Shown here piece by piece: positions 1 through 7,894 of a stretch of DNA of 64,000 nucleotides. Source of the stretch: Ruegeria arenilitoris. Its GTDB lineage: Bacteria > Pseudomonadota > Alphaproteobacteria > Rhodobacterales > Rhodobacteraceae. A model generated the notes under the pieces. It searched no databases, was not told where the DNA came from, and saw only the letters and a program-made list of their open reading frames with translations. The stretch lies in contig NZ_WQDA01000003.1 of NCBI RefSeq assembly GCF_013032855.1, forward strand, positions 1 to 64,000, given 5' to 3'. The translations under genes and the position numbers were made by a program. Within the stretch, counting starts at the first letter, position 1; the number at the start of each line of letters is the position of its first letter.

Positions 1-1411
1 GCCTTCAATAACTTCTTCGCCATCTTGAGGGTTCAGTTATGATCTCCAAACGCGTATTTTTGTCCAGTCTTGCATCGACCGCTGCGCTGGCGCTGGTCCC
101 GGCGCGAGTTCGTGCTCAAGCCCCAGATGCCACACTCTTCACGAACGTGCGTGTTTATGACGGGATGTCCGATGAGTTGACCGAACTCACGAACGTTCTT
201 GTCGAAGGGGAATTGATCAAGGATGTCTCGCCCGCTGTTGATGCCGCGCCAGAGGTACCGCGCATCGATGGAGATGGACGGACCTTGATGCCGGGGCTCC
301 TCGACATGCATGTGCACCTGCAGTGGAACCAGGACCCTGCTGGCTTCCTGACAGCACGTCCAGATTACATTGCTGCATTGGCATTGAGTGAAAGTGAAGC
401 CACCCTGATGCGTGGCTTTACCAGTGTCCGTGATACTGGTGGCGGCATTCTCGGTTTGGCGCGCGCCATAGACGAGGGCCTTCACCCCGGTCCGCGCATT
501 CAGGCGTCAAACGCTGCGATTTCAATGACCGCCGGTCATGGCGACCTTCGGCCGCGATCCGTGCGTCCGAGAGCCTTCGGCGGGCCGCCGTTCACAGAAG
601 CGGAGCGACTTGGGATCACACTTTTCGCAGACGGGGTACCTGAAGTTCTGGCGGCTGCACGCGAGCAGTTCCGGCAGGGTGCGCACTTCATCAAAGTCTT
701 TTCAGGCGGCGCCGTGACTGGCCTCTACGACCCATTGGATATCAACGAGTATTCGCCGGCAGAACTCGAAGCGGCAGTAGAGGAGGCCAAACGTTGGAAC
801 ACTTACGCGACCTCGCACGCATACATGGACACATCGGTTCGGGCCGCTATTGAGGCAGGTTACCAATGTATTGAACACTGCAACCTCATGACGCCTGAGT
901 CGATGGAGTTGGCCGTGGAAAAAGGGGTCTGGCTTTCAACCCAGGTTGGCTTTTTTGCAGCAGACATTCCGGCAGGGTTCACGCCCGCCCAGGCAGAACG
1001 CCAAAAGATGGCGTTTGATGGTCTCGACGCCATGCTTCGATTAGCGCGAGAGTCCGGCGCTAAGATTGCACTCGGAACAGACTTTGTCGGATCGAGGCAA
1101 ACGAAAGCAACGCAGTTGGAGGAATTGCAGCTCAGGACGCCATGGTTCAGCAACGCCGAGATTTTGCGGCAGGCAACAGGTCTGAATGGTCAGCTTTGGG
1201 ACTTGACCGGCCCGCGTAATCCCTACCAGGCTGGTCCAGTCGGTGTCATCCAACCCGGAGCCTACGCAGATATTCTGCTCGTGGACGGAGACCCGATTGC
1301 CGACCTTACGGTCATGGCCTCTGCGGACAATTTCGATGTGATTATGAAGAACGGCAAAGCGCACAAGAACAATCTGGCCTGAGAGATTTGCCGAGGGTCA
1401 AGATAGACACT
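1..1411. repeat. Long direct repeat, copy 1 (left end outside window)
   Basis: Everything from the first base to about 1411 is repeated at 21789-23199 in the same orientation, at a constant offset of 21788 bases. I see one difference in the coding part (T at 848 against C at 22636, silent) and two in the 3' flank (1385 and 1390). Homology stops at 1411, where an IS3-like terminus begins. The left boundary of this copy lies before the window. Confidence 0.97.
39..1382 (+). CDS. Exported amidohydrolase, prolidase-like (copy 1)
   Basis: Metal-dependent amidohydrolase of the imidazolonepropionase / Xaa-Pro dipeptidase-like branch, 447 aa, probably periplasmic and cleaving an amide or cyclic-amide bond of unknown identity. 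The N-terminus (SKRVFLSSL, then a hydrophobic stretch ending AQA near residue 28) looks like a Tat- or Sec-type signal with a KR pair. Metal ligands are visible in order: HVH at 91-93, Lys219 in IKVFSGG (candidate carbamylated lysine), His260, His280 and Asp348 in LGTDF. The C-terminal part returns to the beta-sandwich typical of the family. A perfect protein duplicate is encoded at 21827-23170. Substrate cannot be told from sequence. Confidence 0.9.
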   Translation: MISKRVFLSSLASTAALALVPARVRAQAPDATLFTNVRVYDGMSDELTELTNVLVEGELIKDVSPAVDAAPEVPRIDGDGRTLMPGLLDMHVHLQWNQDPAGFLTARPDYIAALALSESEATLMRGFTSVRDTGGGILGLARAIDEGLHPGPRIQASNAAISMTAGHGDLRPRSVRPRAFGGPPFTEAERLGITLFADGVPEVLAAAREQFRQGAHFIKVFSGGAVTGLYDPLDINEYSPAELEAAVEEAKRWNTYATSHAYMDTSVRAAIEAGYQCIEHCNLMTPESMELAVEKGVWLSTQVGFFAADIPAGFTPAQAERQKMAFDGLDAMLRLARESGAKIALGTDFVGSRQTKATQLEELQLRTPWFSNAEILRQATGLNGQLWDLTGPRNPYQAGPVGVIQPGAYADILLVDGDPIADLTVMASADNFDVIMKNGKAHKNNLA

Positions 1412-1625
1412 TGAACCGCCCCGGGTTTTCCGGAGGCTGATTACTCCGTTTCAGGCGACTTTATCGAACTCGTTACGCTGTTCATAGAACTTCTCCTCGG
1501 CTTCTGCTGGCGGGATGTTTCCGATGGTCTGCAGCAGGCGGCGGTTGTTGAACCAGTCGACCCATTTCAGGGTTTCCCATTCGACGGCATCGGCGGTCAG
1601 AGGTGGTTCGGTTCGTTTGAACAGT
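1412..1625 (-). mobile_element. IS3-family remnant: terminus plus transposase C-terminus
   Basis: The plus strand at 1412 starts TGAACCGCCCCGGG, which resembles the terminal repeat of IS3-family elements. On the minus strand an open frame ending at 1451 encodes the conserved IS3 OrfB tail (WVDWFNNRRLLQTIGNIPP, then AEAEEKFY). Upstream of about residue VEWETL the frame no longer resembles a transposase, so only the last 55-70 codons and one end survive. It abuts the end of the amidohydrolase repeat exactly. Confidence 0.8.
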
Positions 1626-1830
1626 TTCGAGCCCGGCAGTCTCAAAGCCTCTGTTGTTAGCCAATGCATCAGGGCTTGTATCGTGCGTATCCAAAGTCCA
1701 TATATACGTGGCTTACGTTTTTCTTTTTCGACCTGCTGTCTCCTCAATTCGGCGTTCAGTCCCTCGATTCAGACCGACCACGCCGAGTCGCTGCAATGAT
1801 GCGGGCGACAAGCATTAGGAGACTTCCACC

Positions 1831-2037
1831 ATGGCAAATGGCACAGTAAAATGGTTCAACTCAACCAAAGGTTTTGGCTTTATCGAGCCTGAAGATGGGA
1901 AGCGCGACGTGTTCGTGCATATTTCCGCACTTGAGCGTTCCGGCATTAGCGAATTGAAGGACGGCCAGAAGGTTACCTTCGACGTCGAAGCTGGCCGTGA
2001 CGGACGCGAAAGCGCTTCCAACCTGGCACTCGCATAG
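1831..2037 (+). CDS. Cold-shock protein, CspA family
   Basis: A 68-aa single cold-shock domain protein that binds single-stranded RNA/DNA and acts as an RNA chaperone. Both nucleic-acid motifs are present: RNP1 as KGFGFI (residues 13-18) and RNP2 as VFVHIS. Length is that of the family. An AGGAGA ribosome site sits about 8 bases before the ATG. A hairpin terminator follows at 2044-2072. The gene lies just upstream of a fatty-acid desaturase; together they would suit adaptation of RNA and membrane to cold, although the terminator suggests separate transcripts or partial read-through. Confidence 0.95.
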   Translation: MANGTVKWFNSTKGFGFIEPEDGKRDVFVHISALERSGISELKDGQKVTFDVEAGRDGRESASNLALA

Positions 2038-2043
2038 CCTGCT

Positions 2044-2072
2044 ACGGGCATCCTTCTGGGGTGCCCGTTTGT
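2044..2072 (+). terminator. Rho-independent terminator after csp
   Basis: Hairpin with arms ACGGGCA.CC and GG.TGCCCGT around a short TTCT loop, followed by TTGTT. It starts directly behind the cold-shock gene stop codon and before the desaturase. Confidence 0.7.
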
Positions 2073-2109
2073 TCAGAGGGTTCCCAAGAGCCGTTGGAGA
2101 AAAAGTCAG

Positions 2110-3117
2110 TTGCAAAAGCAGGAATTGACCCGGGCGCTCGTTCAATACCGCGTACCCGATAACAAGCGTAGTGTTTTTGAACTGACAATTACTGTTATCC
2201 CTTTTTTCGCACTATGGGGCGCAGCGTGGTTTGCGCTTTCCCTTGGTGTCTGGGTCGCTATTCCACTGGCAATCCTTAACGCTGCATTTCTGGTGCGTCT
2301 CTTCATCATCATGCATGATTGTGGTCACGGATCATTTTTTAAAAACCGTACCGTTTGCAATTGGACAGGCCGGGTCTTGGGTGTTCTCGCCCTCACACCT
2401 TATGACGTCTGGCGGCAAAGCCACGCGATTCACCACGCCTCAACCGGCAACCTCGATCGGCGCGGGATGGGCGATATCCCTACGTTGACTGTAGAGGAAT
2501 ACCTGAAGCGCAAGCGGGCCGGTCGTGCCGCTTACAGGTTAATCCGGAACCCCTTCTTCCTGTTCTGTATCGTGCCTGTCTACACGTTCTTTCTGCAAAA
2601 TCGCTTACCCTTTGGTTTCATGCGGTCAGGCTGGCTGTATTGGGCAAGCGCAATGGGAACAAACGCCGCGATTGCGGTGGTCCTGGCCCTGATTTTTTGG
2701 ACCGGAGGCCTGGATGTGCTGGTTTATGTATTCCTGCCAACCATGATCGTCGCCGCCTCGATTGGTATTTGGCTTTTCTATATTCAACACCAGTTTGAAC
2801 ACACGACATGGGAACGGGAAGAAGAGTGGAACCTTCAGGACGCCGCATTCCATGGAAGTTCTCATTATGCCTTACCAGGCATCCTGCTTTGGTTCTCTGC
2901 AAATATTGGCGTTCACCATGTTCACCACCTTGCCAGCCGCATACCGTTTTATCGGCTAAACGAAGTTTTGCGGGACCATTCCGAGTTGGAAAATTGCCAA
3001 CGTATTACTCTATATGAGAGCCTTCACTGTGCACGATTGCATCTTTGGGACGAAAAAAGCCAGCGCCTGCTGACATTTTCCGAGGCTTTGTCGAACGCCA
3101 ATAACTACTCAGTGTAG
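2110..3117 (+). CDS. Membrane fatty-acid desaturase
   Basis: Integral-membrane di-iron fatty-acid desaturase, 335 aa, that would introduce a cis double bond into membrane acyl chains. The three histidine boxes are present: HDCGH at 69-73, HAIHH at 105-109 and HHVHH at 269-273, separated by hydrophobic segments (about 26-66, 150-165, 175-225, 255-265). It resembles the DesA / omega-6 (delta-12) type in box spacing. The start is a TTG with GGAGA nine bases upstream; no better ATG exists before the first transmembrane segment. It overlaps the convergent ParB-like gene by nine bases. Regiospecificity is not determinable. Confidence 0.88.
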   Translation: MQKQELTRALVQYRVPDNKRSVFELTITVIPFFALWGAAWFALSLGVWVAIPLAILNAAFLVRLFIIMHDCGHGSFFKNRTVCNWTGRVLGVLALTPYDVWRQSHAIHHASTGNLDRRGMGDIPTLTVEEYLKRKRAGRAAYRLIRNPFFLFCIVPVYTFFLQNRLPFGFMRSGWLYWASAMGTNAAIAVVLALIFWTGGLDVLVYVFLPTMIVAASIGIWLFYIQHQFEHTTWEREEEWNLQDAAFHGSSHYALPGILLWFSANIGVHHVHHLASRIPFYRLNEVLRDHSELENCQRITLYESLHCARLHLWDEKSQRLLTFSEALSNANNYSV

Positions 3118-3357
3118 TCTGGCGCGCACCAGATATGCCTCCACAGTGTCACCGCCTAGGGCGCGAATGGCCTCCAGTCGGTGAAGGCCTTCGATCAGCA
3201 CGAACCTCTTGTTGTCCGCGCGTATCTGGATCGGGGTCCTCTGGCCGTTCTTCAGGATATCTTCGGCCAGCGTCAGAACTTTTTGTTGATCAAGCGTTTT
3301 TGCCCGTTTAACAGGTACATAAATCAGGTCGAGCGGATATGGTCGTTTCTCCAACAT
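3109..3357 (-). CDS. Small ParB/Srx-like domain protein
   Basis: An 82-aa protein matching the N-terminal ParB / sulfiredoxin fold: LDQQKVLTLAEDILKNGQRTP, then PIQIR and the GLHRLEAIRALG box that in ParB relatives carries the nucleotide-binding GxxR/HR residues. It ends right after this domain, so it has no DNA-binding half and is unlikely to be a partition protein. It is the last gene of a probable minus-strand operon behind the winged-helix-like gene (74 bases apart). Function unknown; stand-alone ParB-like proteins can be CTP- or ATP-binding enzymes. Confidence 0.7.
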   Translation of the reverse strand: MLEKRPYPLDLIYVPVKRAKTLDQQKVLTLAEDILKNGQRTPIQIRADNKRFVLIEGLHRLEAIRALGGDTVEAYLVRARLH

Positions 3358-3431
3358 AAGCTACGTGACCAACCTTTCGTGCATGTGTTCCGATTTAGAG
3401 CTCACTTCAAAAGCGGGGGCTGGAACGTGCG

Positions 3432-4121
3432 TCATAGAACCGAACGAACAGCGTCGCGCAGTTCCTGATGCATAATCCAAGTTGCGGGCTCGTCGTCACT
3501 TTCGATGTGAGAAAATGCCAGAACCTGTGCGGCTCCATCATTCTGTGCCGATCCGGCTTCGGGAAGATCCAGCTCCAGATATTCCGCAATCAATAGCCCG
3601 ATTTTCTTGAAGACCTTGATAGAGGCTTCGCGCGATTTGTAACCGGCCGCCTGAGACAAGTTACCAATGGTCAGACCGTCCTTGCCCGCGATTGTAAGTG
3701 CTTTCAGCAACCTGACCTGCGCAGGGGTGAGCCTGATCTGGCGCAATGCCTCGGCATATTCTCTTTCACTGGGAACGAGGGTTCCGGAGTTTCCCTCCAA
3801 ACGGCGTTGACCGCTACGCTTCCTGTCTCGTTCTGCGAGAATTTCTTTCAAGGCTTCTATAGCCAATGCTGGTGTTTCTCCAACTGCATCGGCAATCATT
3901 GTCTGCGTTTTGGCCGGCGGTTTGGGAAATGCCCGTGCAACACTATCGCCGCTCAGAACGCCGGCCTTGATCAAGTACTTTCCAAACTCTTCCTCAATCA
4001 CTCCTGATACGTCAGCGTTCCGCGACTTACGAACACTGCGGTCCTGAAATGCTCGTTGTTCCAGACCTCGAGCTGACATCTTTGAACCGGAAAGGGTAAT
4101 TTGAGGGGTATTTTTGCGCAT
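3432..4121 (-). CDS. Unknown protein with winged-helix-like C-terminal half
   Basis: A 229-aa soluble protein that I do not recognise. The first 35 residues are basic and polar and probably disordered. Residues about 95-115 are a charged helix (ILAERDRKRSGQRRLEG). The segment around 125-175 (LTPAQVRLLKALTIAGKDGL followed by TIGNLSQAAGYKSREAS) reads like a winged helix-turn-helix DNA-binding domain. Its start codon overlaps the stop of the 45-aa membrane-protein gene upstream (TGATG), so translation is probably coupled, and the ParB-like gene follows. Confidence 0.55.
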   Translation of the reverse strand: MRKNTPQITLSGSKMSARGLEQRAFQDRSVRKSRNADVSGVIEEEFGKYLIKAGVLSGDSVARAFPKPPAKTQTMIADAVGETPALAIEALKEILAERDRKRSGQRRLEGNSGTLVPSEREYAEALRQIRLTPAQVRLLKALTIAGKDGLTIGNLSQAAGYKSREASIKVFKKIGLLIAEYLELDLPEAGSAQNDGAAQVLAFSHIESDDEPATWIMHQELRDAVRSVL

Positions 4122-4258
4122 CAGAGAAACACCACTACAACTATCGCTGCGACAAACACCGCCGATGCAATAGATATCTTTATCCCATTGGACCGGCGAC
4201 GCGCCTTTTCAGCCTTGATGCTCTTGCCCAGGTTTTCATCAATCGAGTCATTGTTCAC
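4121..4258 (-). CDS. 45-aa single-pass membrane protein
   Basis: A small gene found by reading the minus strand upstream of the winged-helix-like gene. It starts at GTG (4256-4258) with a good AGGAAGG ribosome site about nine bases before, and ends in TGA overlapping the ATG of the next gene. The product has an acidic/basic N-terminal half (NNDSIDENLGKSIKAEKARR) and then one hydrophobic helix (ISIASAVFVAAIVVVVFL) at the C-terminus, a tail-anchor layout. The ribosome site, coupling and protein-like composition all support a real gene; function unknown. Confidence 0.6.
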   Translation of the reverse strand: MNNDSIDENLGKSIKAEKARRRSNGIKISIASAVFVAAIVVVVFL

Positions 4259-4310
4259 GGCTTTGTCCTTCCTGATTTCTCATGCGGCATAGGTTTCCAC
4301 CAACGCATTG

Positions 4311-5093
4311 TTATGGCACATTTTCCGTGCACGTATCGTTCTGTCTTGTGAATGGACGATTACATTCCCAACCGTCACCTCTTCGGTTCAAATGAGCGTT
4401 GGAAGGAACTTGAATCTTATCGCACCTGTTCCGGTTTGCGCGAAAACCACGTTCGCATTTCCATCCGGAAAAAGTCTCAGGGGCGAGATATGCATCCTGT
4501 GGAATTGCCACTGGCTCACAGCCGCTCTCCGCTGCCCTGTACCCTCTGAGGCATACCCACCCATCCGAGCTTCTTTTGTCGCTCAGACGACCGTTTTTTG
4601 GAACTTCTATTGCAACACATGTTTGGCTTTCCTTACGAAATCCCCAGTTGCAGTGTATTTCCTGTGCGCCAAACCGGGTTCCGACGTACCCATTTTGAGG
4701 CGCTATCAATTCTTCGCATCTTTCACCGACTTGTCGGAAGAGCCGATTGCACTCCCATCGATCTCCGGTCGATGCAAGATATGCGTTTTTAGGAACTTCT
4801 ATTTCCTCACAAAAATCTCCAACACGCTTGAATCCATGGTTGCATACCCAACCTGGACCATAGGAACTGCCGGTCAAATGCGCATTTTCAGGTGCGTTTG
4901 CTCTTTGACACGATCCGTTCTTGTTTTCGAAGCCTTCGTCACAGACCGATCCATCAGCATTGCCTGCGACTTGGGCGGGAAGCTGCGTTCCGGAGAGCAA
5001 CACCAAGAGTGTCGGGATCAAACAAAGAACGCGGCGCAAAAACACGATGAGTGACTGATTGAAACGGAGCCTGAGACCTGATCTATCCGGCAT
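4311..5093 (-). CDS. Secreted cysteine-repeat protein (seven ~33-aa units)
   Basis: A 260-aa exported protein with a hydrophobic leader (about residues 17-40) followed by seven tandem units. The consensus is W-x-C-x2-G-F/Y-x7-8-C-x2-I/V-x-V-P-x-N-A/G-x-L; units begin near residues 50, 82, 113, 144, 177, 210 and 241, the last partial. Each unit carries two cysteines, so up to seven disulfides could form in the periplasm or outside the cell. Similar N-A-Y/H-L...W-x-C repeats occur in uncharacterised bacterial exported proteins. The start is uncertain: ATG at 5093 or GTG at 5045, which would give a cleaner signal peptide. Role unknown, perhaps binding or surface structure. Confidence 0.7.
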   Translation of the reverse strand: MPDRSGLRLRFNQSLIVFLRRVLCLIPTLLVLLSGTQLPAQVAGNADGSVCDEGFENKNGSCQRANAPENAHLTGSSYGPGWVCNHGFKRVGDFCEEIEVPKNAYLASTGDRWECNRLFRQVGERCEELIAPQNGYVGTRFGAQEIHCNWGFRKESQTCVAIEVPKNGRLSDKRSSDGWVCLRGYRAAESGCEPVAIPQDAYLAPETFSGWKCERGFRANRNRCDKIQVPSNAHLNRRGDGWECNRPFTRQNDTCTENVP

Positions 5094-5194
5094 CGGGCAC
5101 GCGATTTATAAGCCATGTTCTGTTCATACGGCGCCTTCATTGATGGGTAACGCGATAACTGGAGCATGTCAGGTGACAGTTGCGAATGCTTGCG

Positions 5195-5245
5195 AGGAAC
5201 GAGCTCAACGCGAAGACCCCAGCGCGACCCGTTCCTATGCTGGGG
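5195..5245 (-). ncRNA. Possible structured leader: two interlocked inverted repeats
   Basis: AGGAACG (5195-5201) pairs perfectly with CGTTCCT (5230-5236), and CCCCAGC (5217-5223) pairs perfectly with GCTGGGG (5239-5245). The arms interlock, so they would form an H-type pseudoknot or two mutually exclusive hairpins. On the minus strand this lies about 100-150 bases upstream of the cysteine-repeat gene. It could be a regulatory leader, a small RNA or chance; I cannot match it to a known RNA family. Confidence 0.3.
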
Positions 5246-5778
5246 CACATGCTACAGTTAGTCTGAAGGCCATTGGATCATCGAAGCCGGCAGCATCGCG
5301 ACGACGAGTAATTTTCACCAATGCACGTTTGTGGTCCTTTGCCAGAATAGAGTCAAGGAAGTTTCCCTCGTCGCAACGCTAGTACTGCTAAGGCAGGTGT
5401 TTGTGAAACAAGCACGTGACCAAGTAGCCTGGTGAACCGCCGAAAGAAGTTACTTGGCATTAATCTGTTGTTGTAGGGATTTGGGGGCGGAGCAGCAGCG
5501 AATGGCAGCTTAAGTCCGCGTCTCTCTTGTCGAGCCTGAGTGCGGCGACAGAGCGGTACGTGATCAAGGTTTCCTCGTGGCTATGAATGACTGGCCTGAC
5601 GTCATCAGCAGCAACGCATCGACATTCGTGCCGCTCCTGTGAACTGATGCTGCGCAAGCACTCGCGGCGCGAGCAAATGGTTGATCTGCTACGCTTCTCG
5701 GGAATTGCAAAGTCTAATTGCGAATGTCCGTTTTGGGCTGTCCGCGGTCCTTTGGAAAAAAATGCGGATGGCAGCGTT

Positions 5779-5829
5779 GTCCGCAATTCAGTCATTGAGC
5801 GTAGGTGAGCGAACGTCTGCCTTGAGCCC
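5779..5829. repeat. Dispersed intergenic repeat, copy A
   Basis: About 51 bases starting GTCCGCAA and ending GAGCCC, nearly identical to 23225-23275 (three differences seen). Shorter, more diverged relatives with the same key words (GCAGCGAA, GAGCCC, AAGCGG, TGTCCGC) occur near 21650-21700, 27850-27980, 29820, 35790, 37900-38000 and 38800. Such elements are common between genes in Roseobacter-group genomes. Confidence 0.7.
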
Positions 5830-6013
5830 GAAGCGGACATTCGTAAAAAGATTTTGCAATTTCCGAGACTGGGTGTAGGTGCGTTTAAACTTCTACATGT
5901 ATAAGATTGATTTTATAAATTAATATGCTGAAACTTCGCCCAAAGTTTGCATGCTACAGAGAACCCATCGAACAAACAGTCTCTCAGGCTTCTATACGGT
6001 GCCCAATTGCAGT

Positions 6014-6550
6014 TTACTCCCAATCACCAGCAGACGAGCGCCACGTTTTAGCGTCCGCGTCCCAAACACTGGCCGTAACGCAAGGCGTTGGGTTTATTCC
6101 GTCGCAATCGGATCCATGAATACCTGCCACAACAACGCGTTGGCGCCCAAAATCAACGACTGTCCAGCCTTGATTGAGCAAGGATTGCACCTCTTCACCA
6201 ACCCAAAAATGCGACATGCATCCGCCAGTTCCGCAATAAAGAGATGCGGCGCTTGAACACGCGAAACCAGACTCATTCAGAACCCAGTCGCGTCGTAGAT
6301 CTCCGTCGAGATCGACCCTCTCAACCGCACCCCAGTCTAAGTCAAACTGACCGTCGTTGAACTCCGCGCAGGCCTGTGCCGCCAGATCAACCTTCGCCTG
6401 CAAACCGGGCGGAAGTTGCGATACATCAGCCGCGACAGCTGGTGAGTTCCATACTAGACCAGAGACCAGCACAAACCTGGAAACTAAACCTTTCAATTGA
6501 CGCACTATTTGGGAAGCTGTTTGGAAGGTGGCATCAATTGCACTGATCAT
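6014..6550 (-). CDS. Secreted protein of unknown function
   Basis: A 178-aa protein with an N-terminal hydrophobic segment ending SPAVAA near residue 41, so it is probably exported. The mature part has five cysteines, three of them in CSSAASLYCGTGGC, and a DLDGDLRRDWVLNE segment that resembles an EF-hand-like acidic loop (D-x-D-x-D). It starts 14 bases before the stop of the upstream gene at 6534, which suggests translational coupling; a downstream start nearer the hydrophobic segment is also possible. I do not recognise the family. Confidence 0.6.
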   Translation of the reverse strand: MISAIDATFQTASQIVRQLKGLVSRFVLVSGLVWNSPAVAADVSQLPPGLQAKVDLAAQACAEFNDGQFDLDWGAVERVDLDGDLRRDWVLNESGFACSSAASLYCGTGGCMSHFWVGEEVQSLLNQGWTVVDFGRQRVVVAGIHGSDCDGINPTPCVTASVWDADAKTWRSSAGDWE

Positions 6551-7304
6551 ATCTGTAGTCCCCGTATTCCAGCCAGTTTACCGAGCCTTCGCTAAAAATC
6601 AGAAACTCGGACCTGTCTTCCCCAAGCAGGGCGACGACAAATCCGGCGGGCGGCTCATAGTTTCCGAAGTAACTGTAGGCCGTCATGGCTCTGATCGACT
6701 CGCCGTTGACCGTTACTCTCGCGTCCCACTCCCCCTCTGGATTGTCCAGAATTACATATTCGATTTGGCGTTTTTTCGCTCCGCCACCACAATAGACGAT
6801 GCCTTCGGGTGCTTCGTAGGAGGTCCCTTGGCTAGCATCTGAGTCGCAGGCGGAACGAAGGGACCGAATTGCTGCGCTGGAACCCTTCAAGTCAAAGATT
6901 CCGTAGCTGACATCTTGATCAATCATCGACAGATTAACCGATGCATTGGCCGCAAGCTGGTCCAGTACAAAACCATAGTCCTCTTGACTATTGAAACTGA
7001 CCTCGACGGGATAGTTGTCGACGATCTGCACGGCAGCGTTTTCTGCGCCGACCTGAAATGCTCCAACTTCGGTGGTGCCGTTCTTCAAGAAACGAATGGA
7101 GAGCCCCTGCTTTTCCACGATGTCCTGGCTATCCTCATATCCAGCCGGAGCAAAGCGGATACGATTACACTGAAGTTCCAGCGTCATGTTTCCGGTCTGA
7201 ATAAAAGCATTGGGGTTAGGCCCGGAGTTGAACGACCACTCCGCTGATGCTGTGGTCGCTCCTGCCATCATCATCGTTCCAAAGTAAATCGTTTTGAAAC
7301 TCAT
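6534..7304 (-). CDS. Secreted protein of unknown function
   Basis: I chose the ATG at 7304 because GGAGAG precedes it by five bases and it gives a clear signal peptide (MSFKTIYFGTMMMAGATTASA, then EWSF). The 256-aa product is acidic, and the C-terminal third contains two segments that read like beta strands (IEYVILDNPEGEWDARVTVNG and FVVALLGEDRSEFLIFSEGS). Three cysteines, at most one disulfide. It is followed by another exported unknown protein with overlapping ends, so the two are probably made together. No family recognised. Confidence 0.6.
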   Translation of the reverse strand: MSFKTIYFGTMMMAGATTASAEWSFNSGPNPNAFIQTGNMTLELQCNRIRFAPAGYEDSQDIVEKQGLSIRFLKNGTTEVGAFQVGAENAAVQIVDNYPVEVSFNSQEDYGFVLDQLAANASVNLSMIDQDVSYGIFDLKGSSAAIRSLRSACDSDASQGTSYEAPEGIVYCGGGAKKRQIEYVILDNPEGEWDARVTVNGESIRAMTAYSYFGNYEPPAGFVVALLGEDRSEFLIFSEGSVNWLEYGDYRYDQCN

Positions 7305-7378
7305 CATCTCTCTCCATGATGTTGTGGTTCGTGCTGTCATTCAGCCAGAGTTGCCGGCCCGTTACCCAGGCAACCAGG

Positions 7379-7894
7379 TTAGGAAACAGGTGCGCCGTAT
7401 TCGTTTGCGCCTTCTTGGGAAGGTCGCGTCAGCCACCAGATCATCAGGATGGACAGAACCAATTGAAGAATTGAGACAACAACAATACCGGTCACGCCCA
7501 GGACGGCCGCAGGTCCTCGCAATGCATCGGGGTTTTCCGTCCCTTGCTCCAATACCGAAAAGAACGCCACCCCACCCAGCATAACAAAGAGCGTTGTAAT
7601 GCTGAGCGCCATCGGCAGCAGCAAATACCAGCCAGGTCGTCCTGTATCATGCAGCCTTCGCCAACCGGCGGCCAGCATAGGTATGAGAACAGCCAGTTGG
7701 AAAACAGAGGACAGGACCCGAGATCCCTGGCCTGTTTCGGGGTTGGTCCCGAATATGATCGTATCCAGCACAGCTAAAGCGGCACTCACGAGAACCACAA
7801 ACAAGAAGAACCACCAGTATTCTGAGCGTATAGCCCGACCGGAGAACTGGAAGTATTTCGAGAAACACGTCTTAACGGCTTCACCAAATCCCAT
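7379..7894 (-). CDS. DUF805 inner-membrane protein
   Basis: A 171-aa protein of the DUF805 (YhaH/YhaI-like) family. The family signature is clear at the start: FQFSGRAIRSEYWWFFLF (about 16-33), and later GWRRLHDTGRPGWYLL (about 82-97). Four hydrophobic segments follow the expected pattern (28-48, 70-80, 95-120, 128-152). The family sits in the inner membrane; its role is not established. It is a single gene here, with unknown secreted-protein genes downstream. Confidence 0.88.
   Translation of the reverse strand: MGFGEAVKTCFSKYFQFSGRAIRSEYWWFFLFVVLVSAALAVLDTIIFGTNPETGQGSRVLSSVFQLAVLIPMLAAGWRRLHDTGRPGWYLLLPMALSITTLFVMLGGVAFFSVLEQGTENPDALRGPAAVLGVTGIVVVSILQLVLSILMIWWLTRPSQEGANEYGAPVS

Larger units (their letters stand above)
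5094..6013. other. Intergenic region, 920 bases, no convincing gene
   Basis: No reading frame here has protein-like composition together with a ribosome site. The part next to the cysteine-repeat gene (about 5094-5260) would be its 5' leader and contains interlocking inverted repeats (see separate entry). The part at 5460-5860 carries a dispersed repeat. An AT-rich stretch at 5880-5935 may hold a promoter. Confidence 0.5.

Noticed and set aside
4101-4292. Plus-strand 63-aa frame
   Set aside because: It is the shadow of the well-supported 45-aa membrane-protein gene on the minus strand; it has no ribosome site.
5018-5248. Minus-strand frame with ACAGAACATGGCTTAT, reminiscent of the 3' part of RNase P RNA
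   Set aside because: The other conserved regions of RNase P RNA (for example the GAGCAAGACC-like block) are absent, and the frame itself has no ribosome site.
5460-5878. Several overlapping frames on both strands
   Set aside because: They fall in the dispersed repeat region, have no ribosome sites and no protein-like composition.
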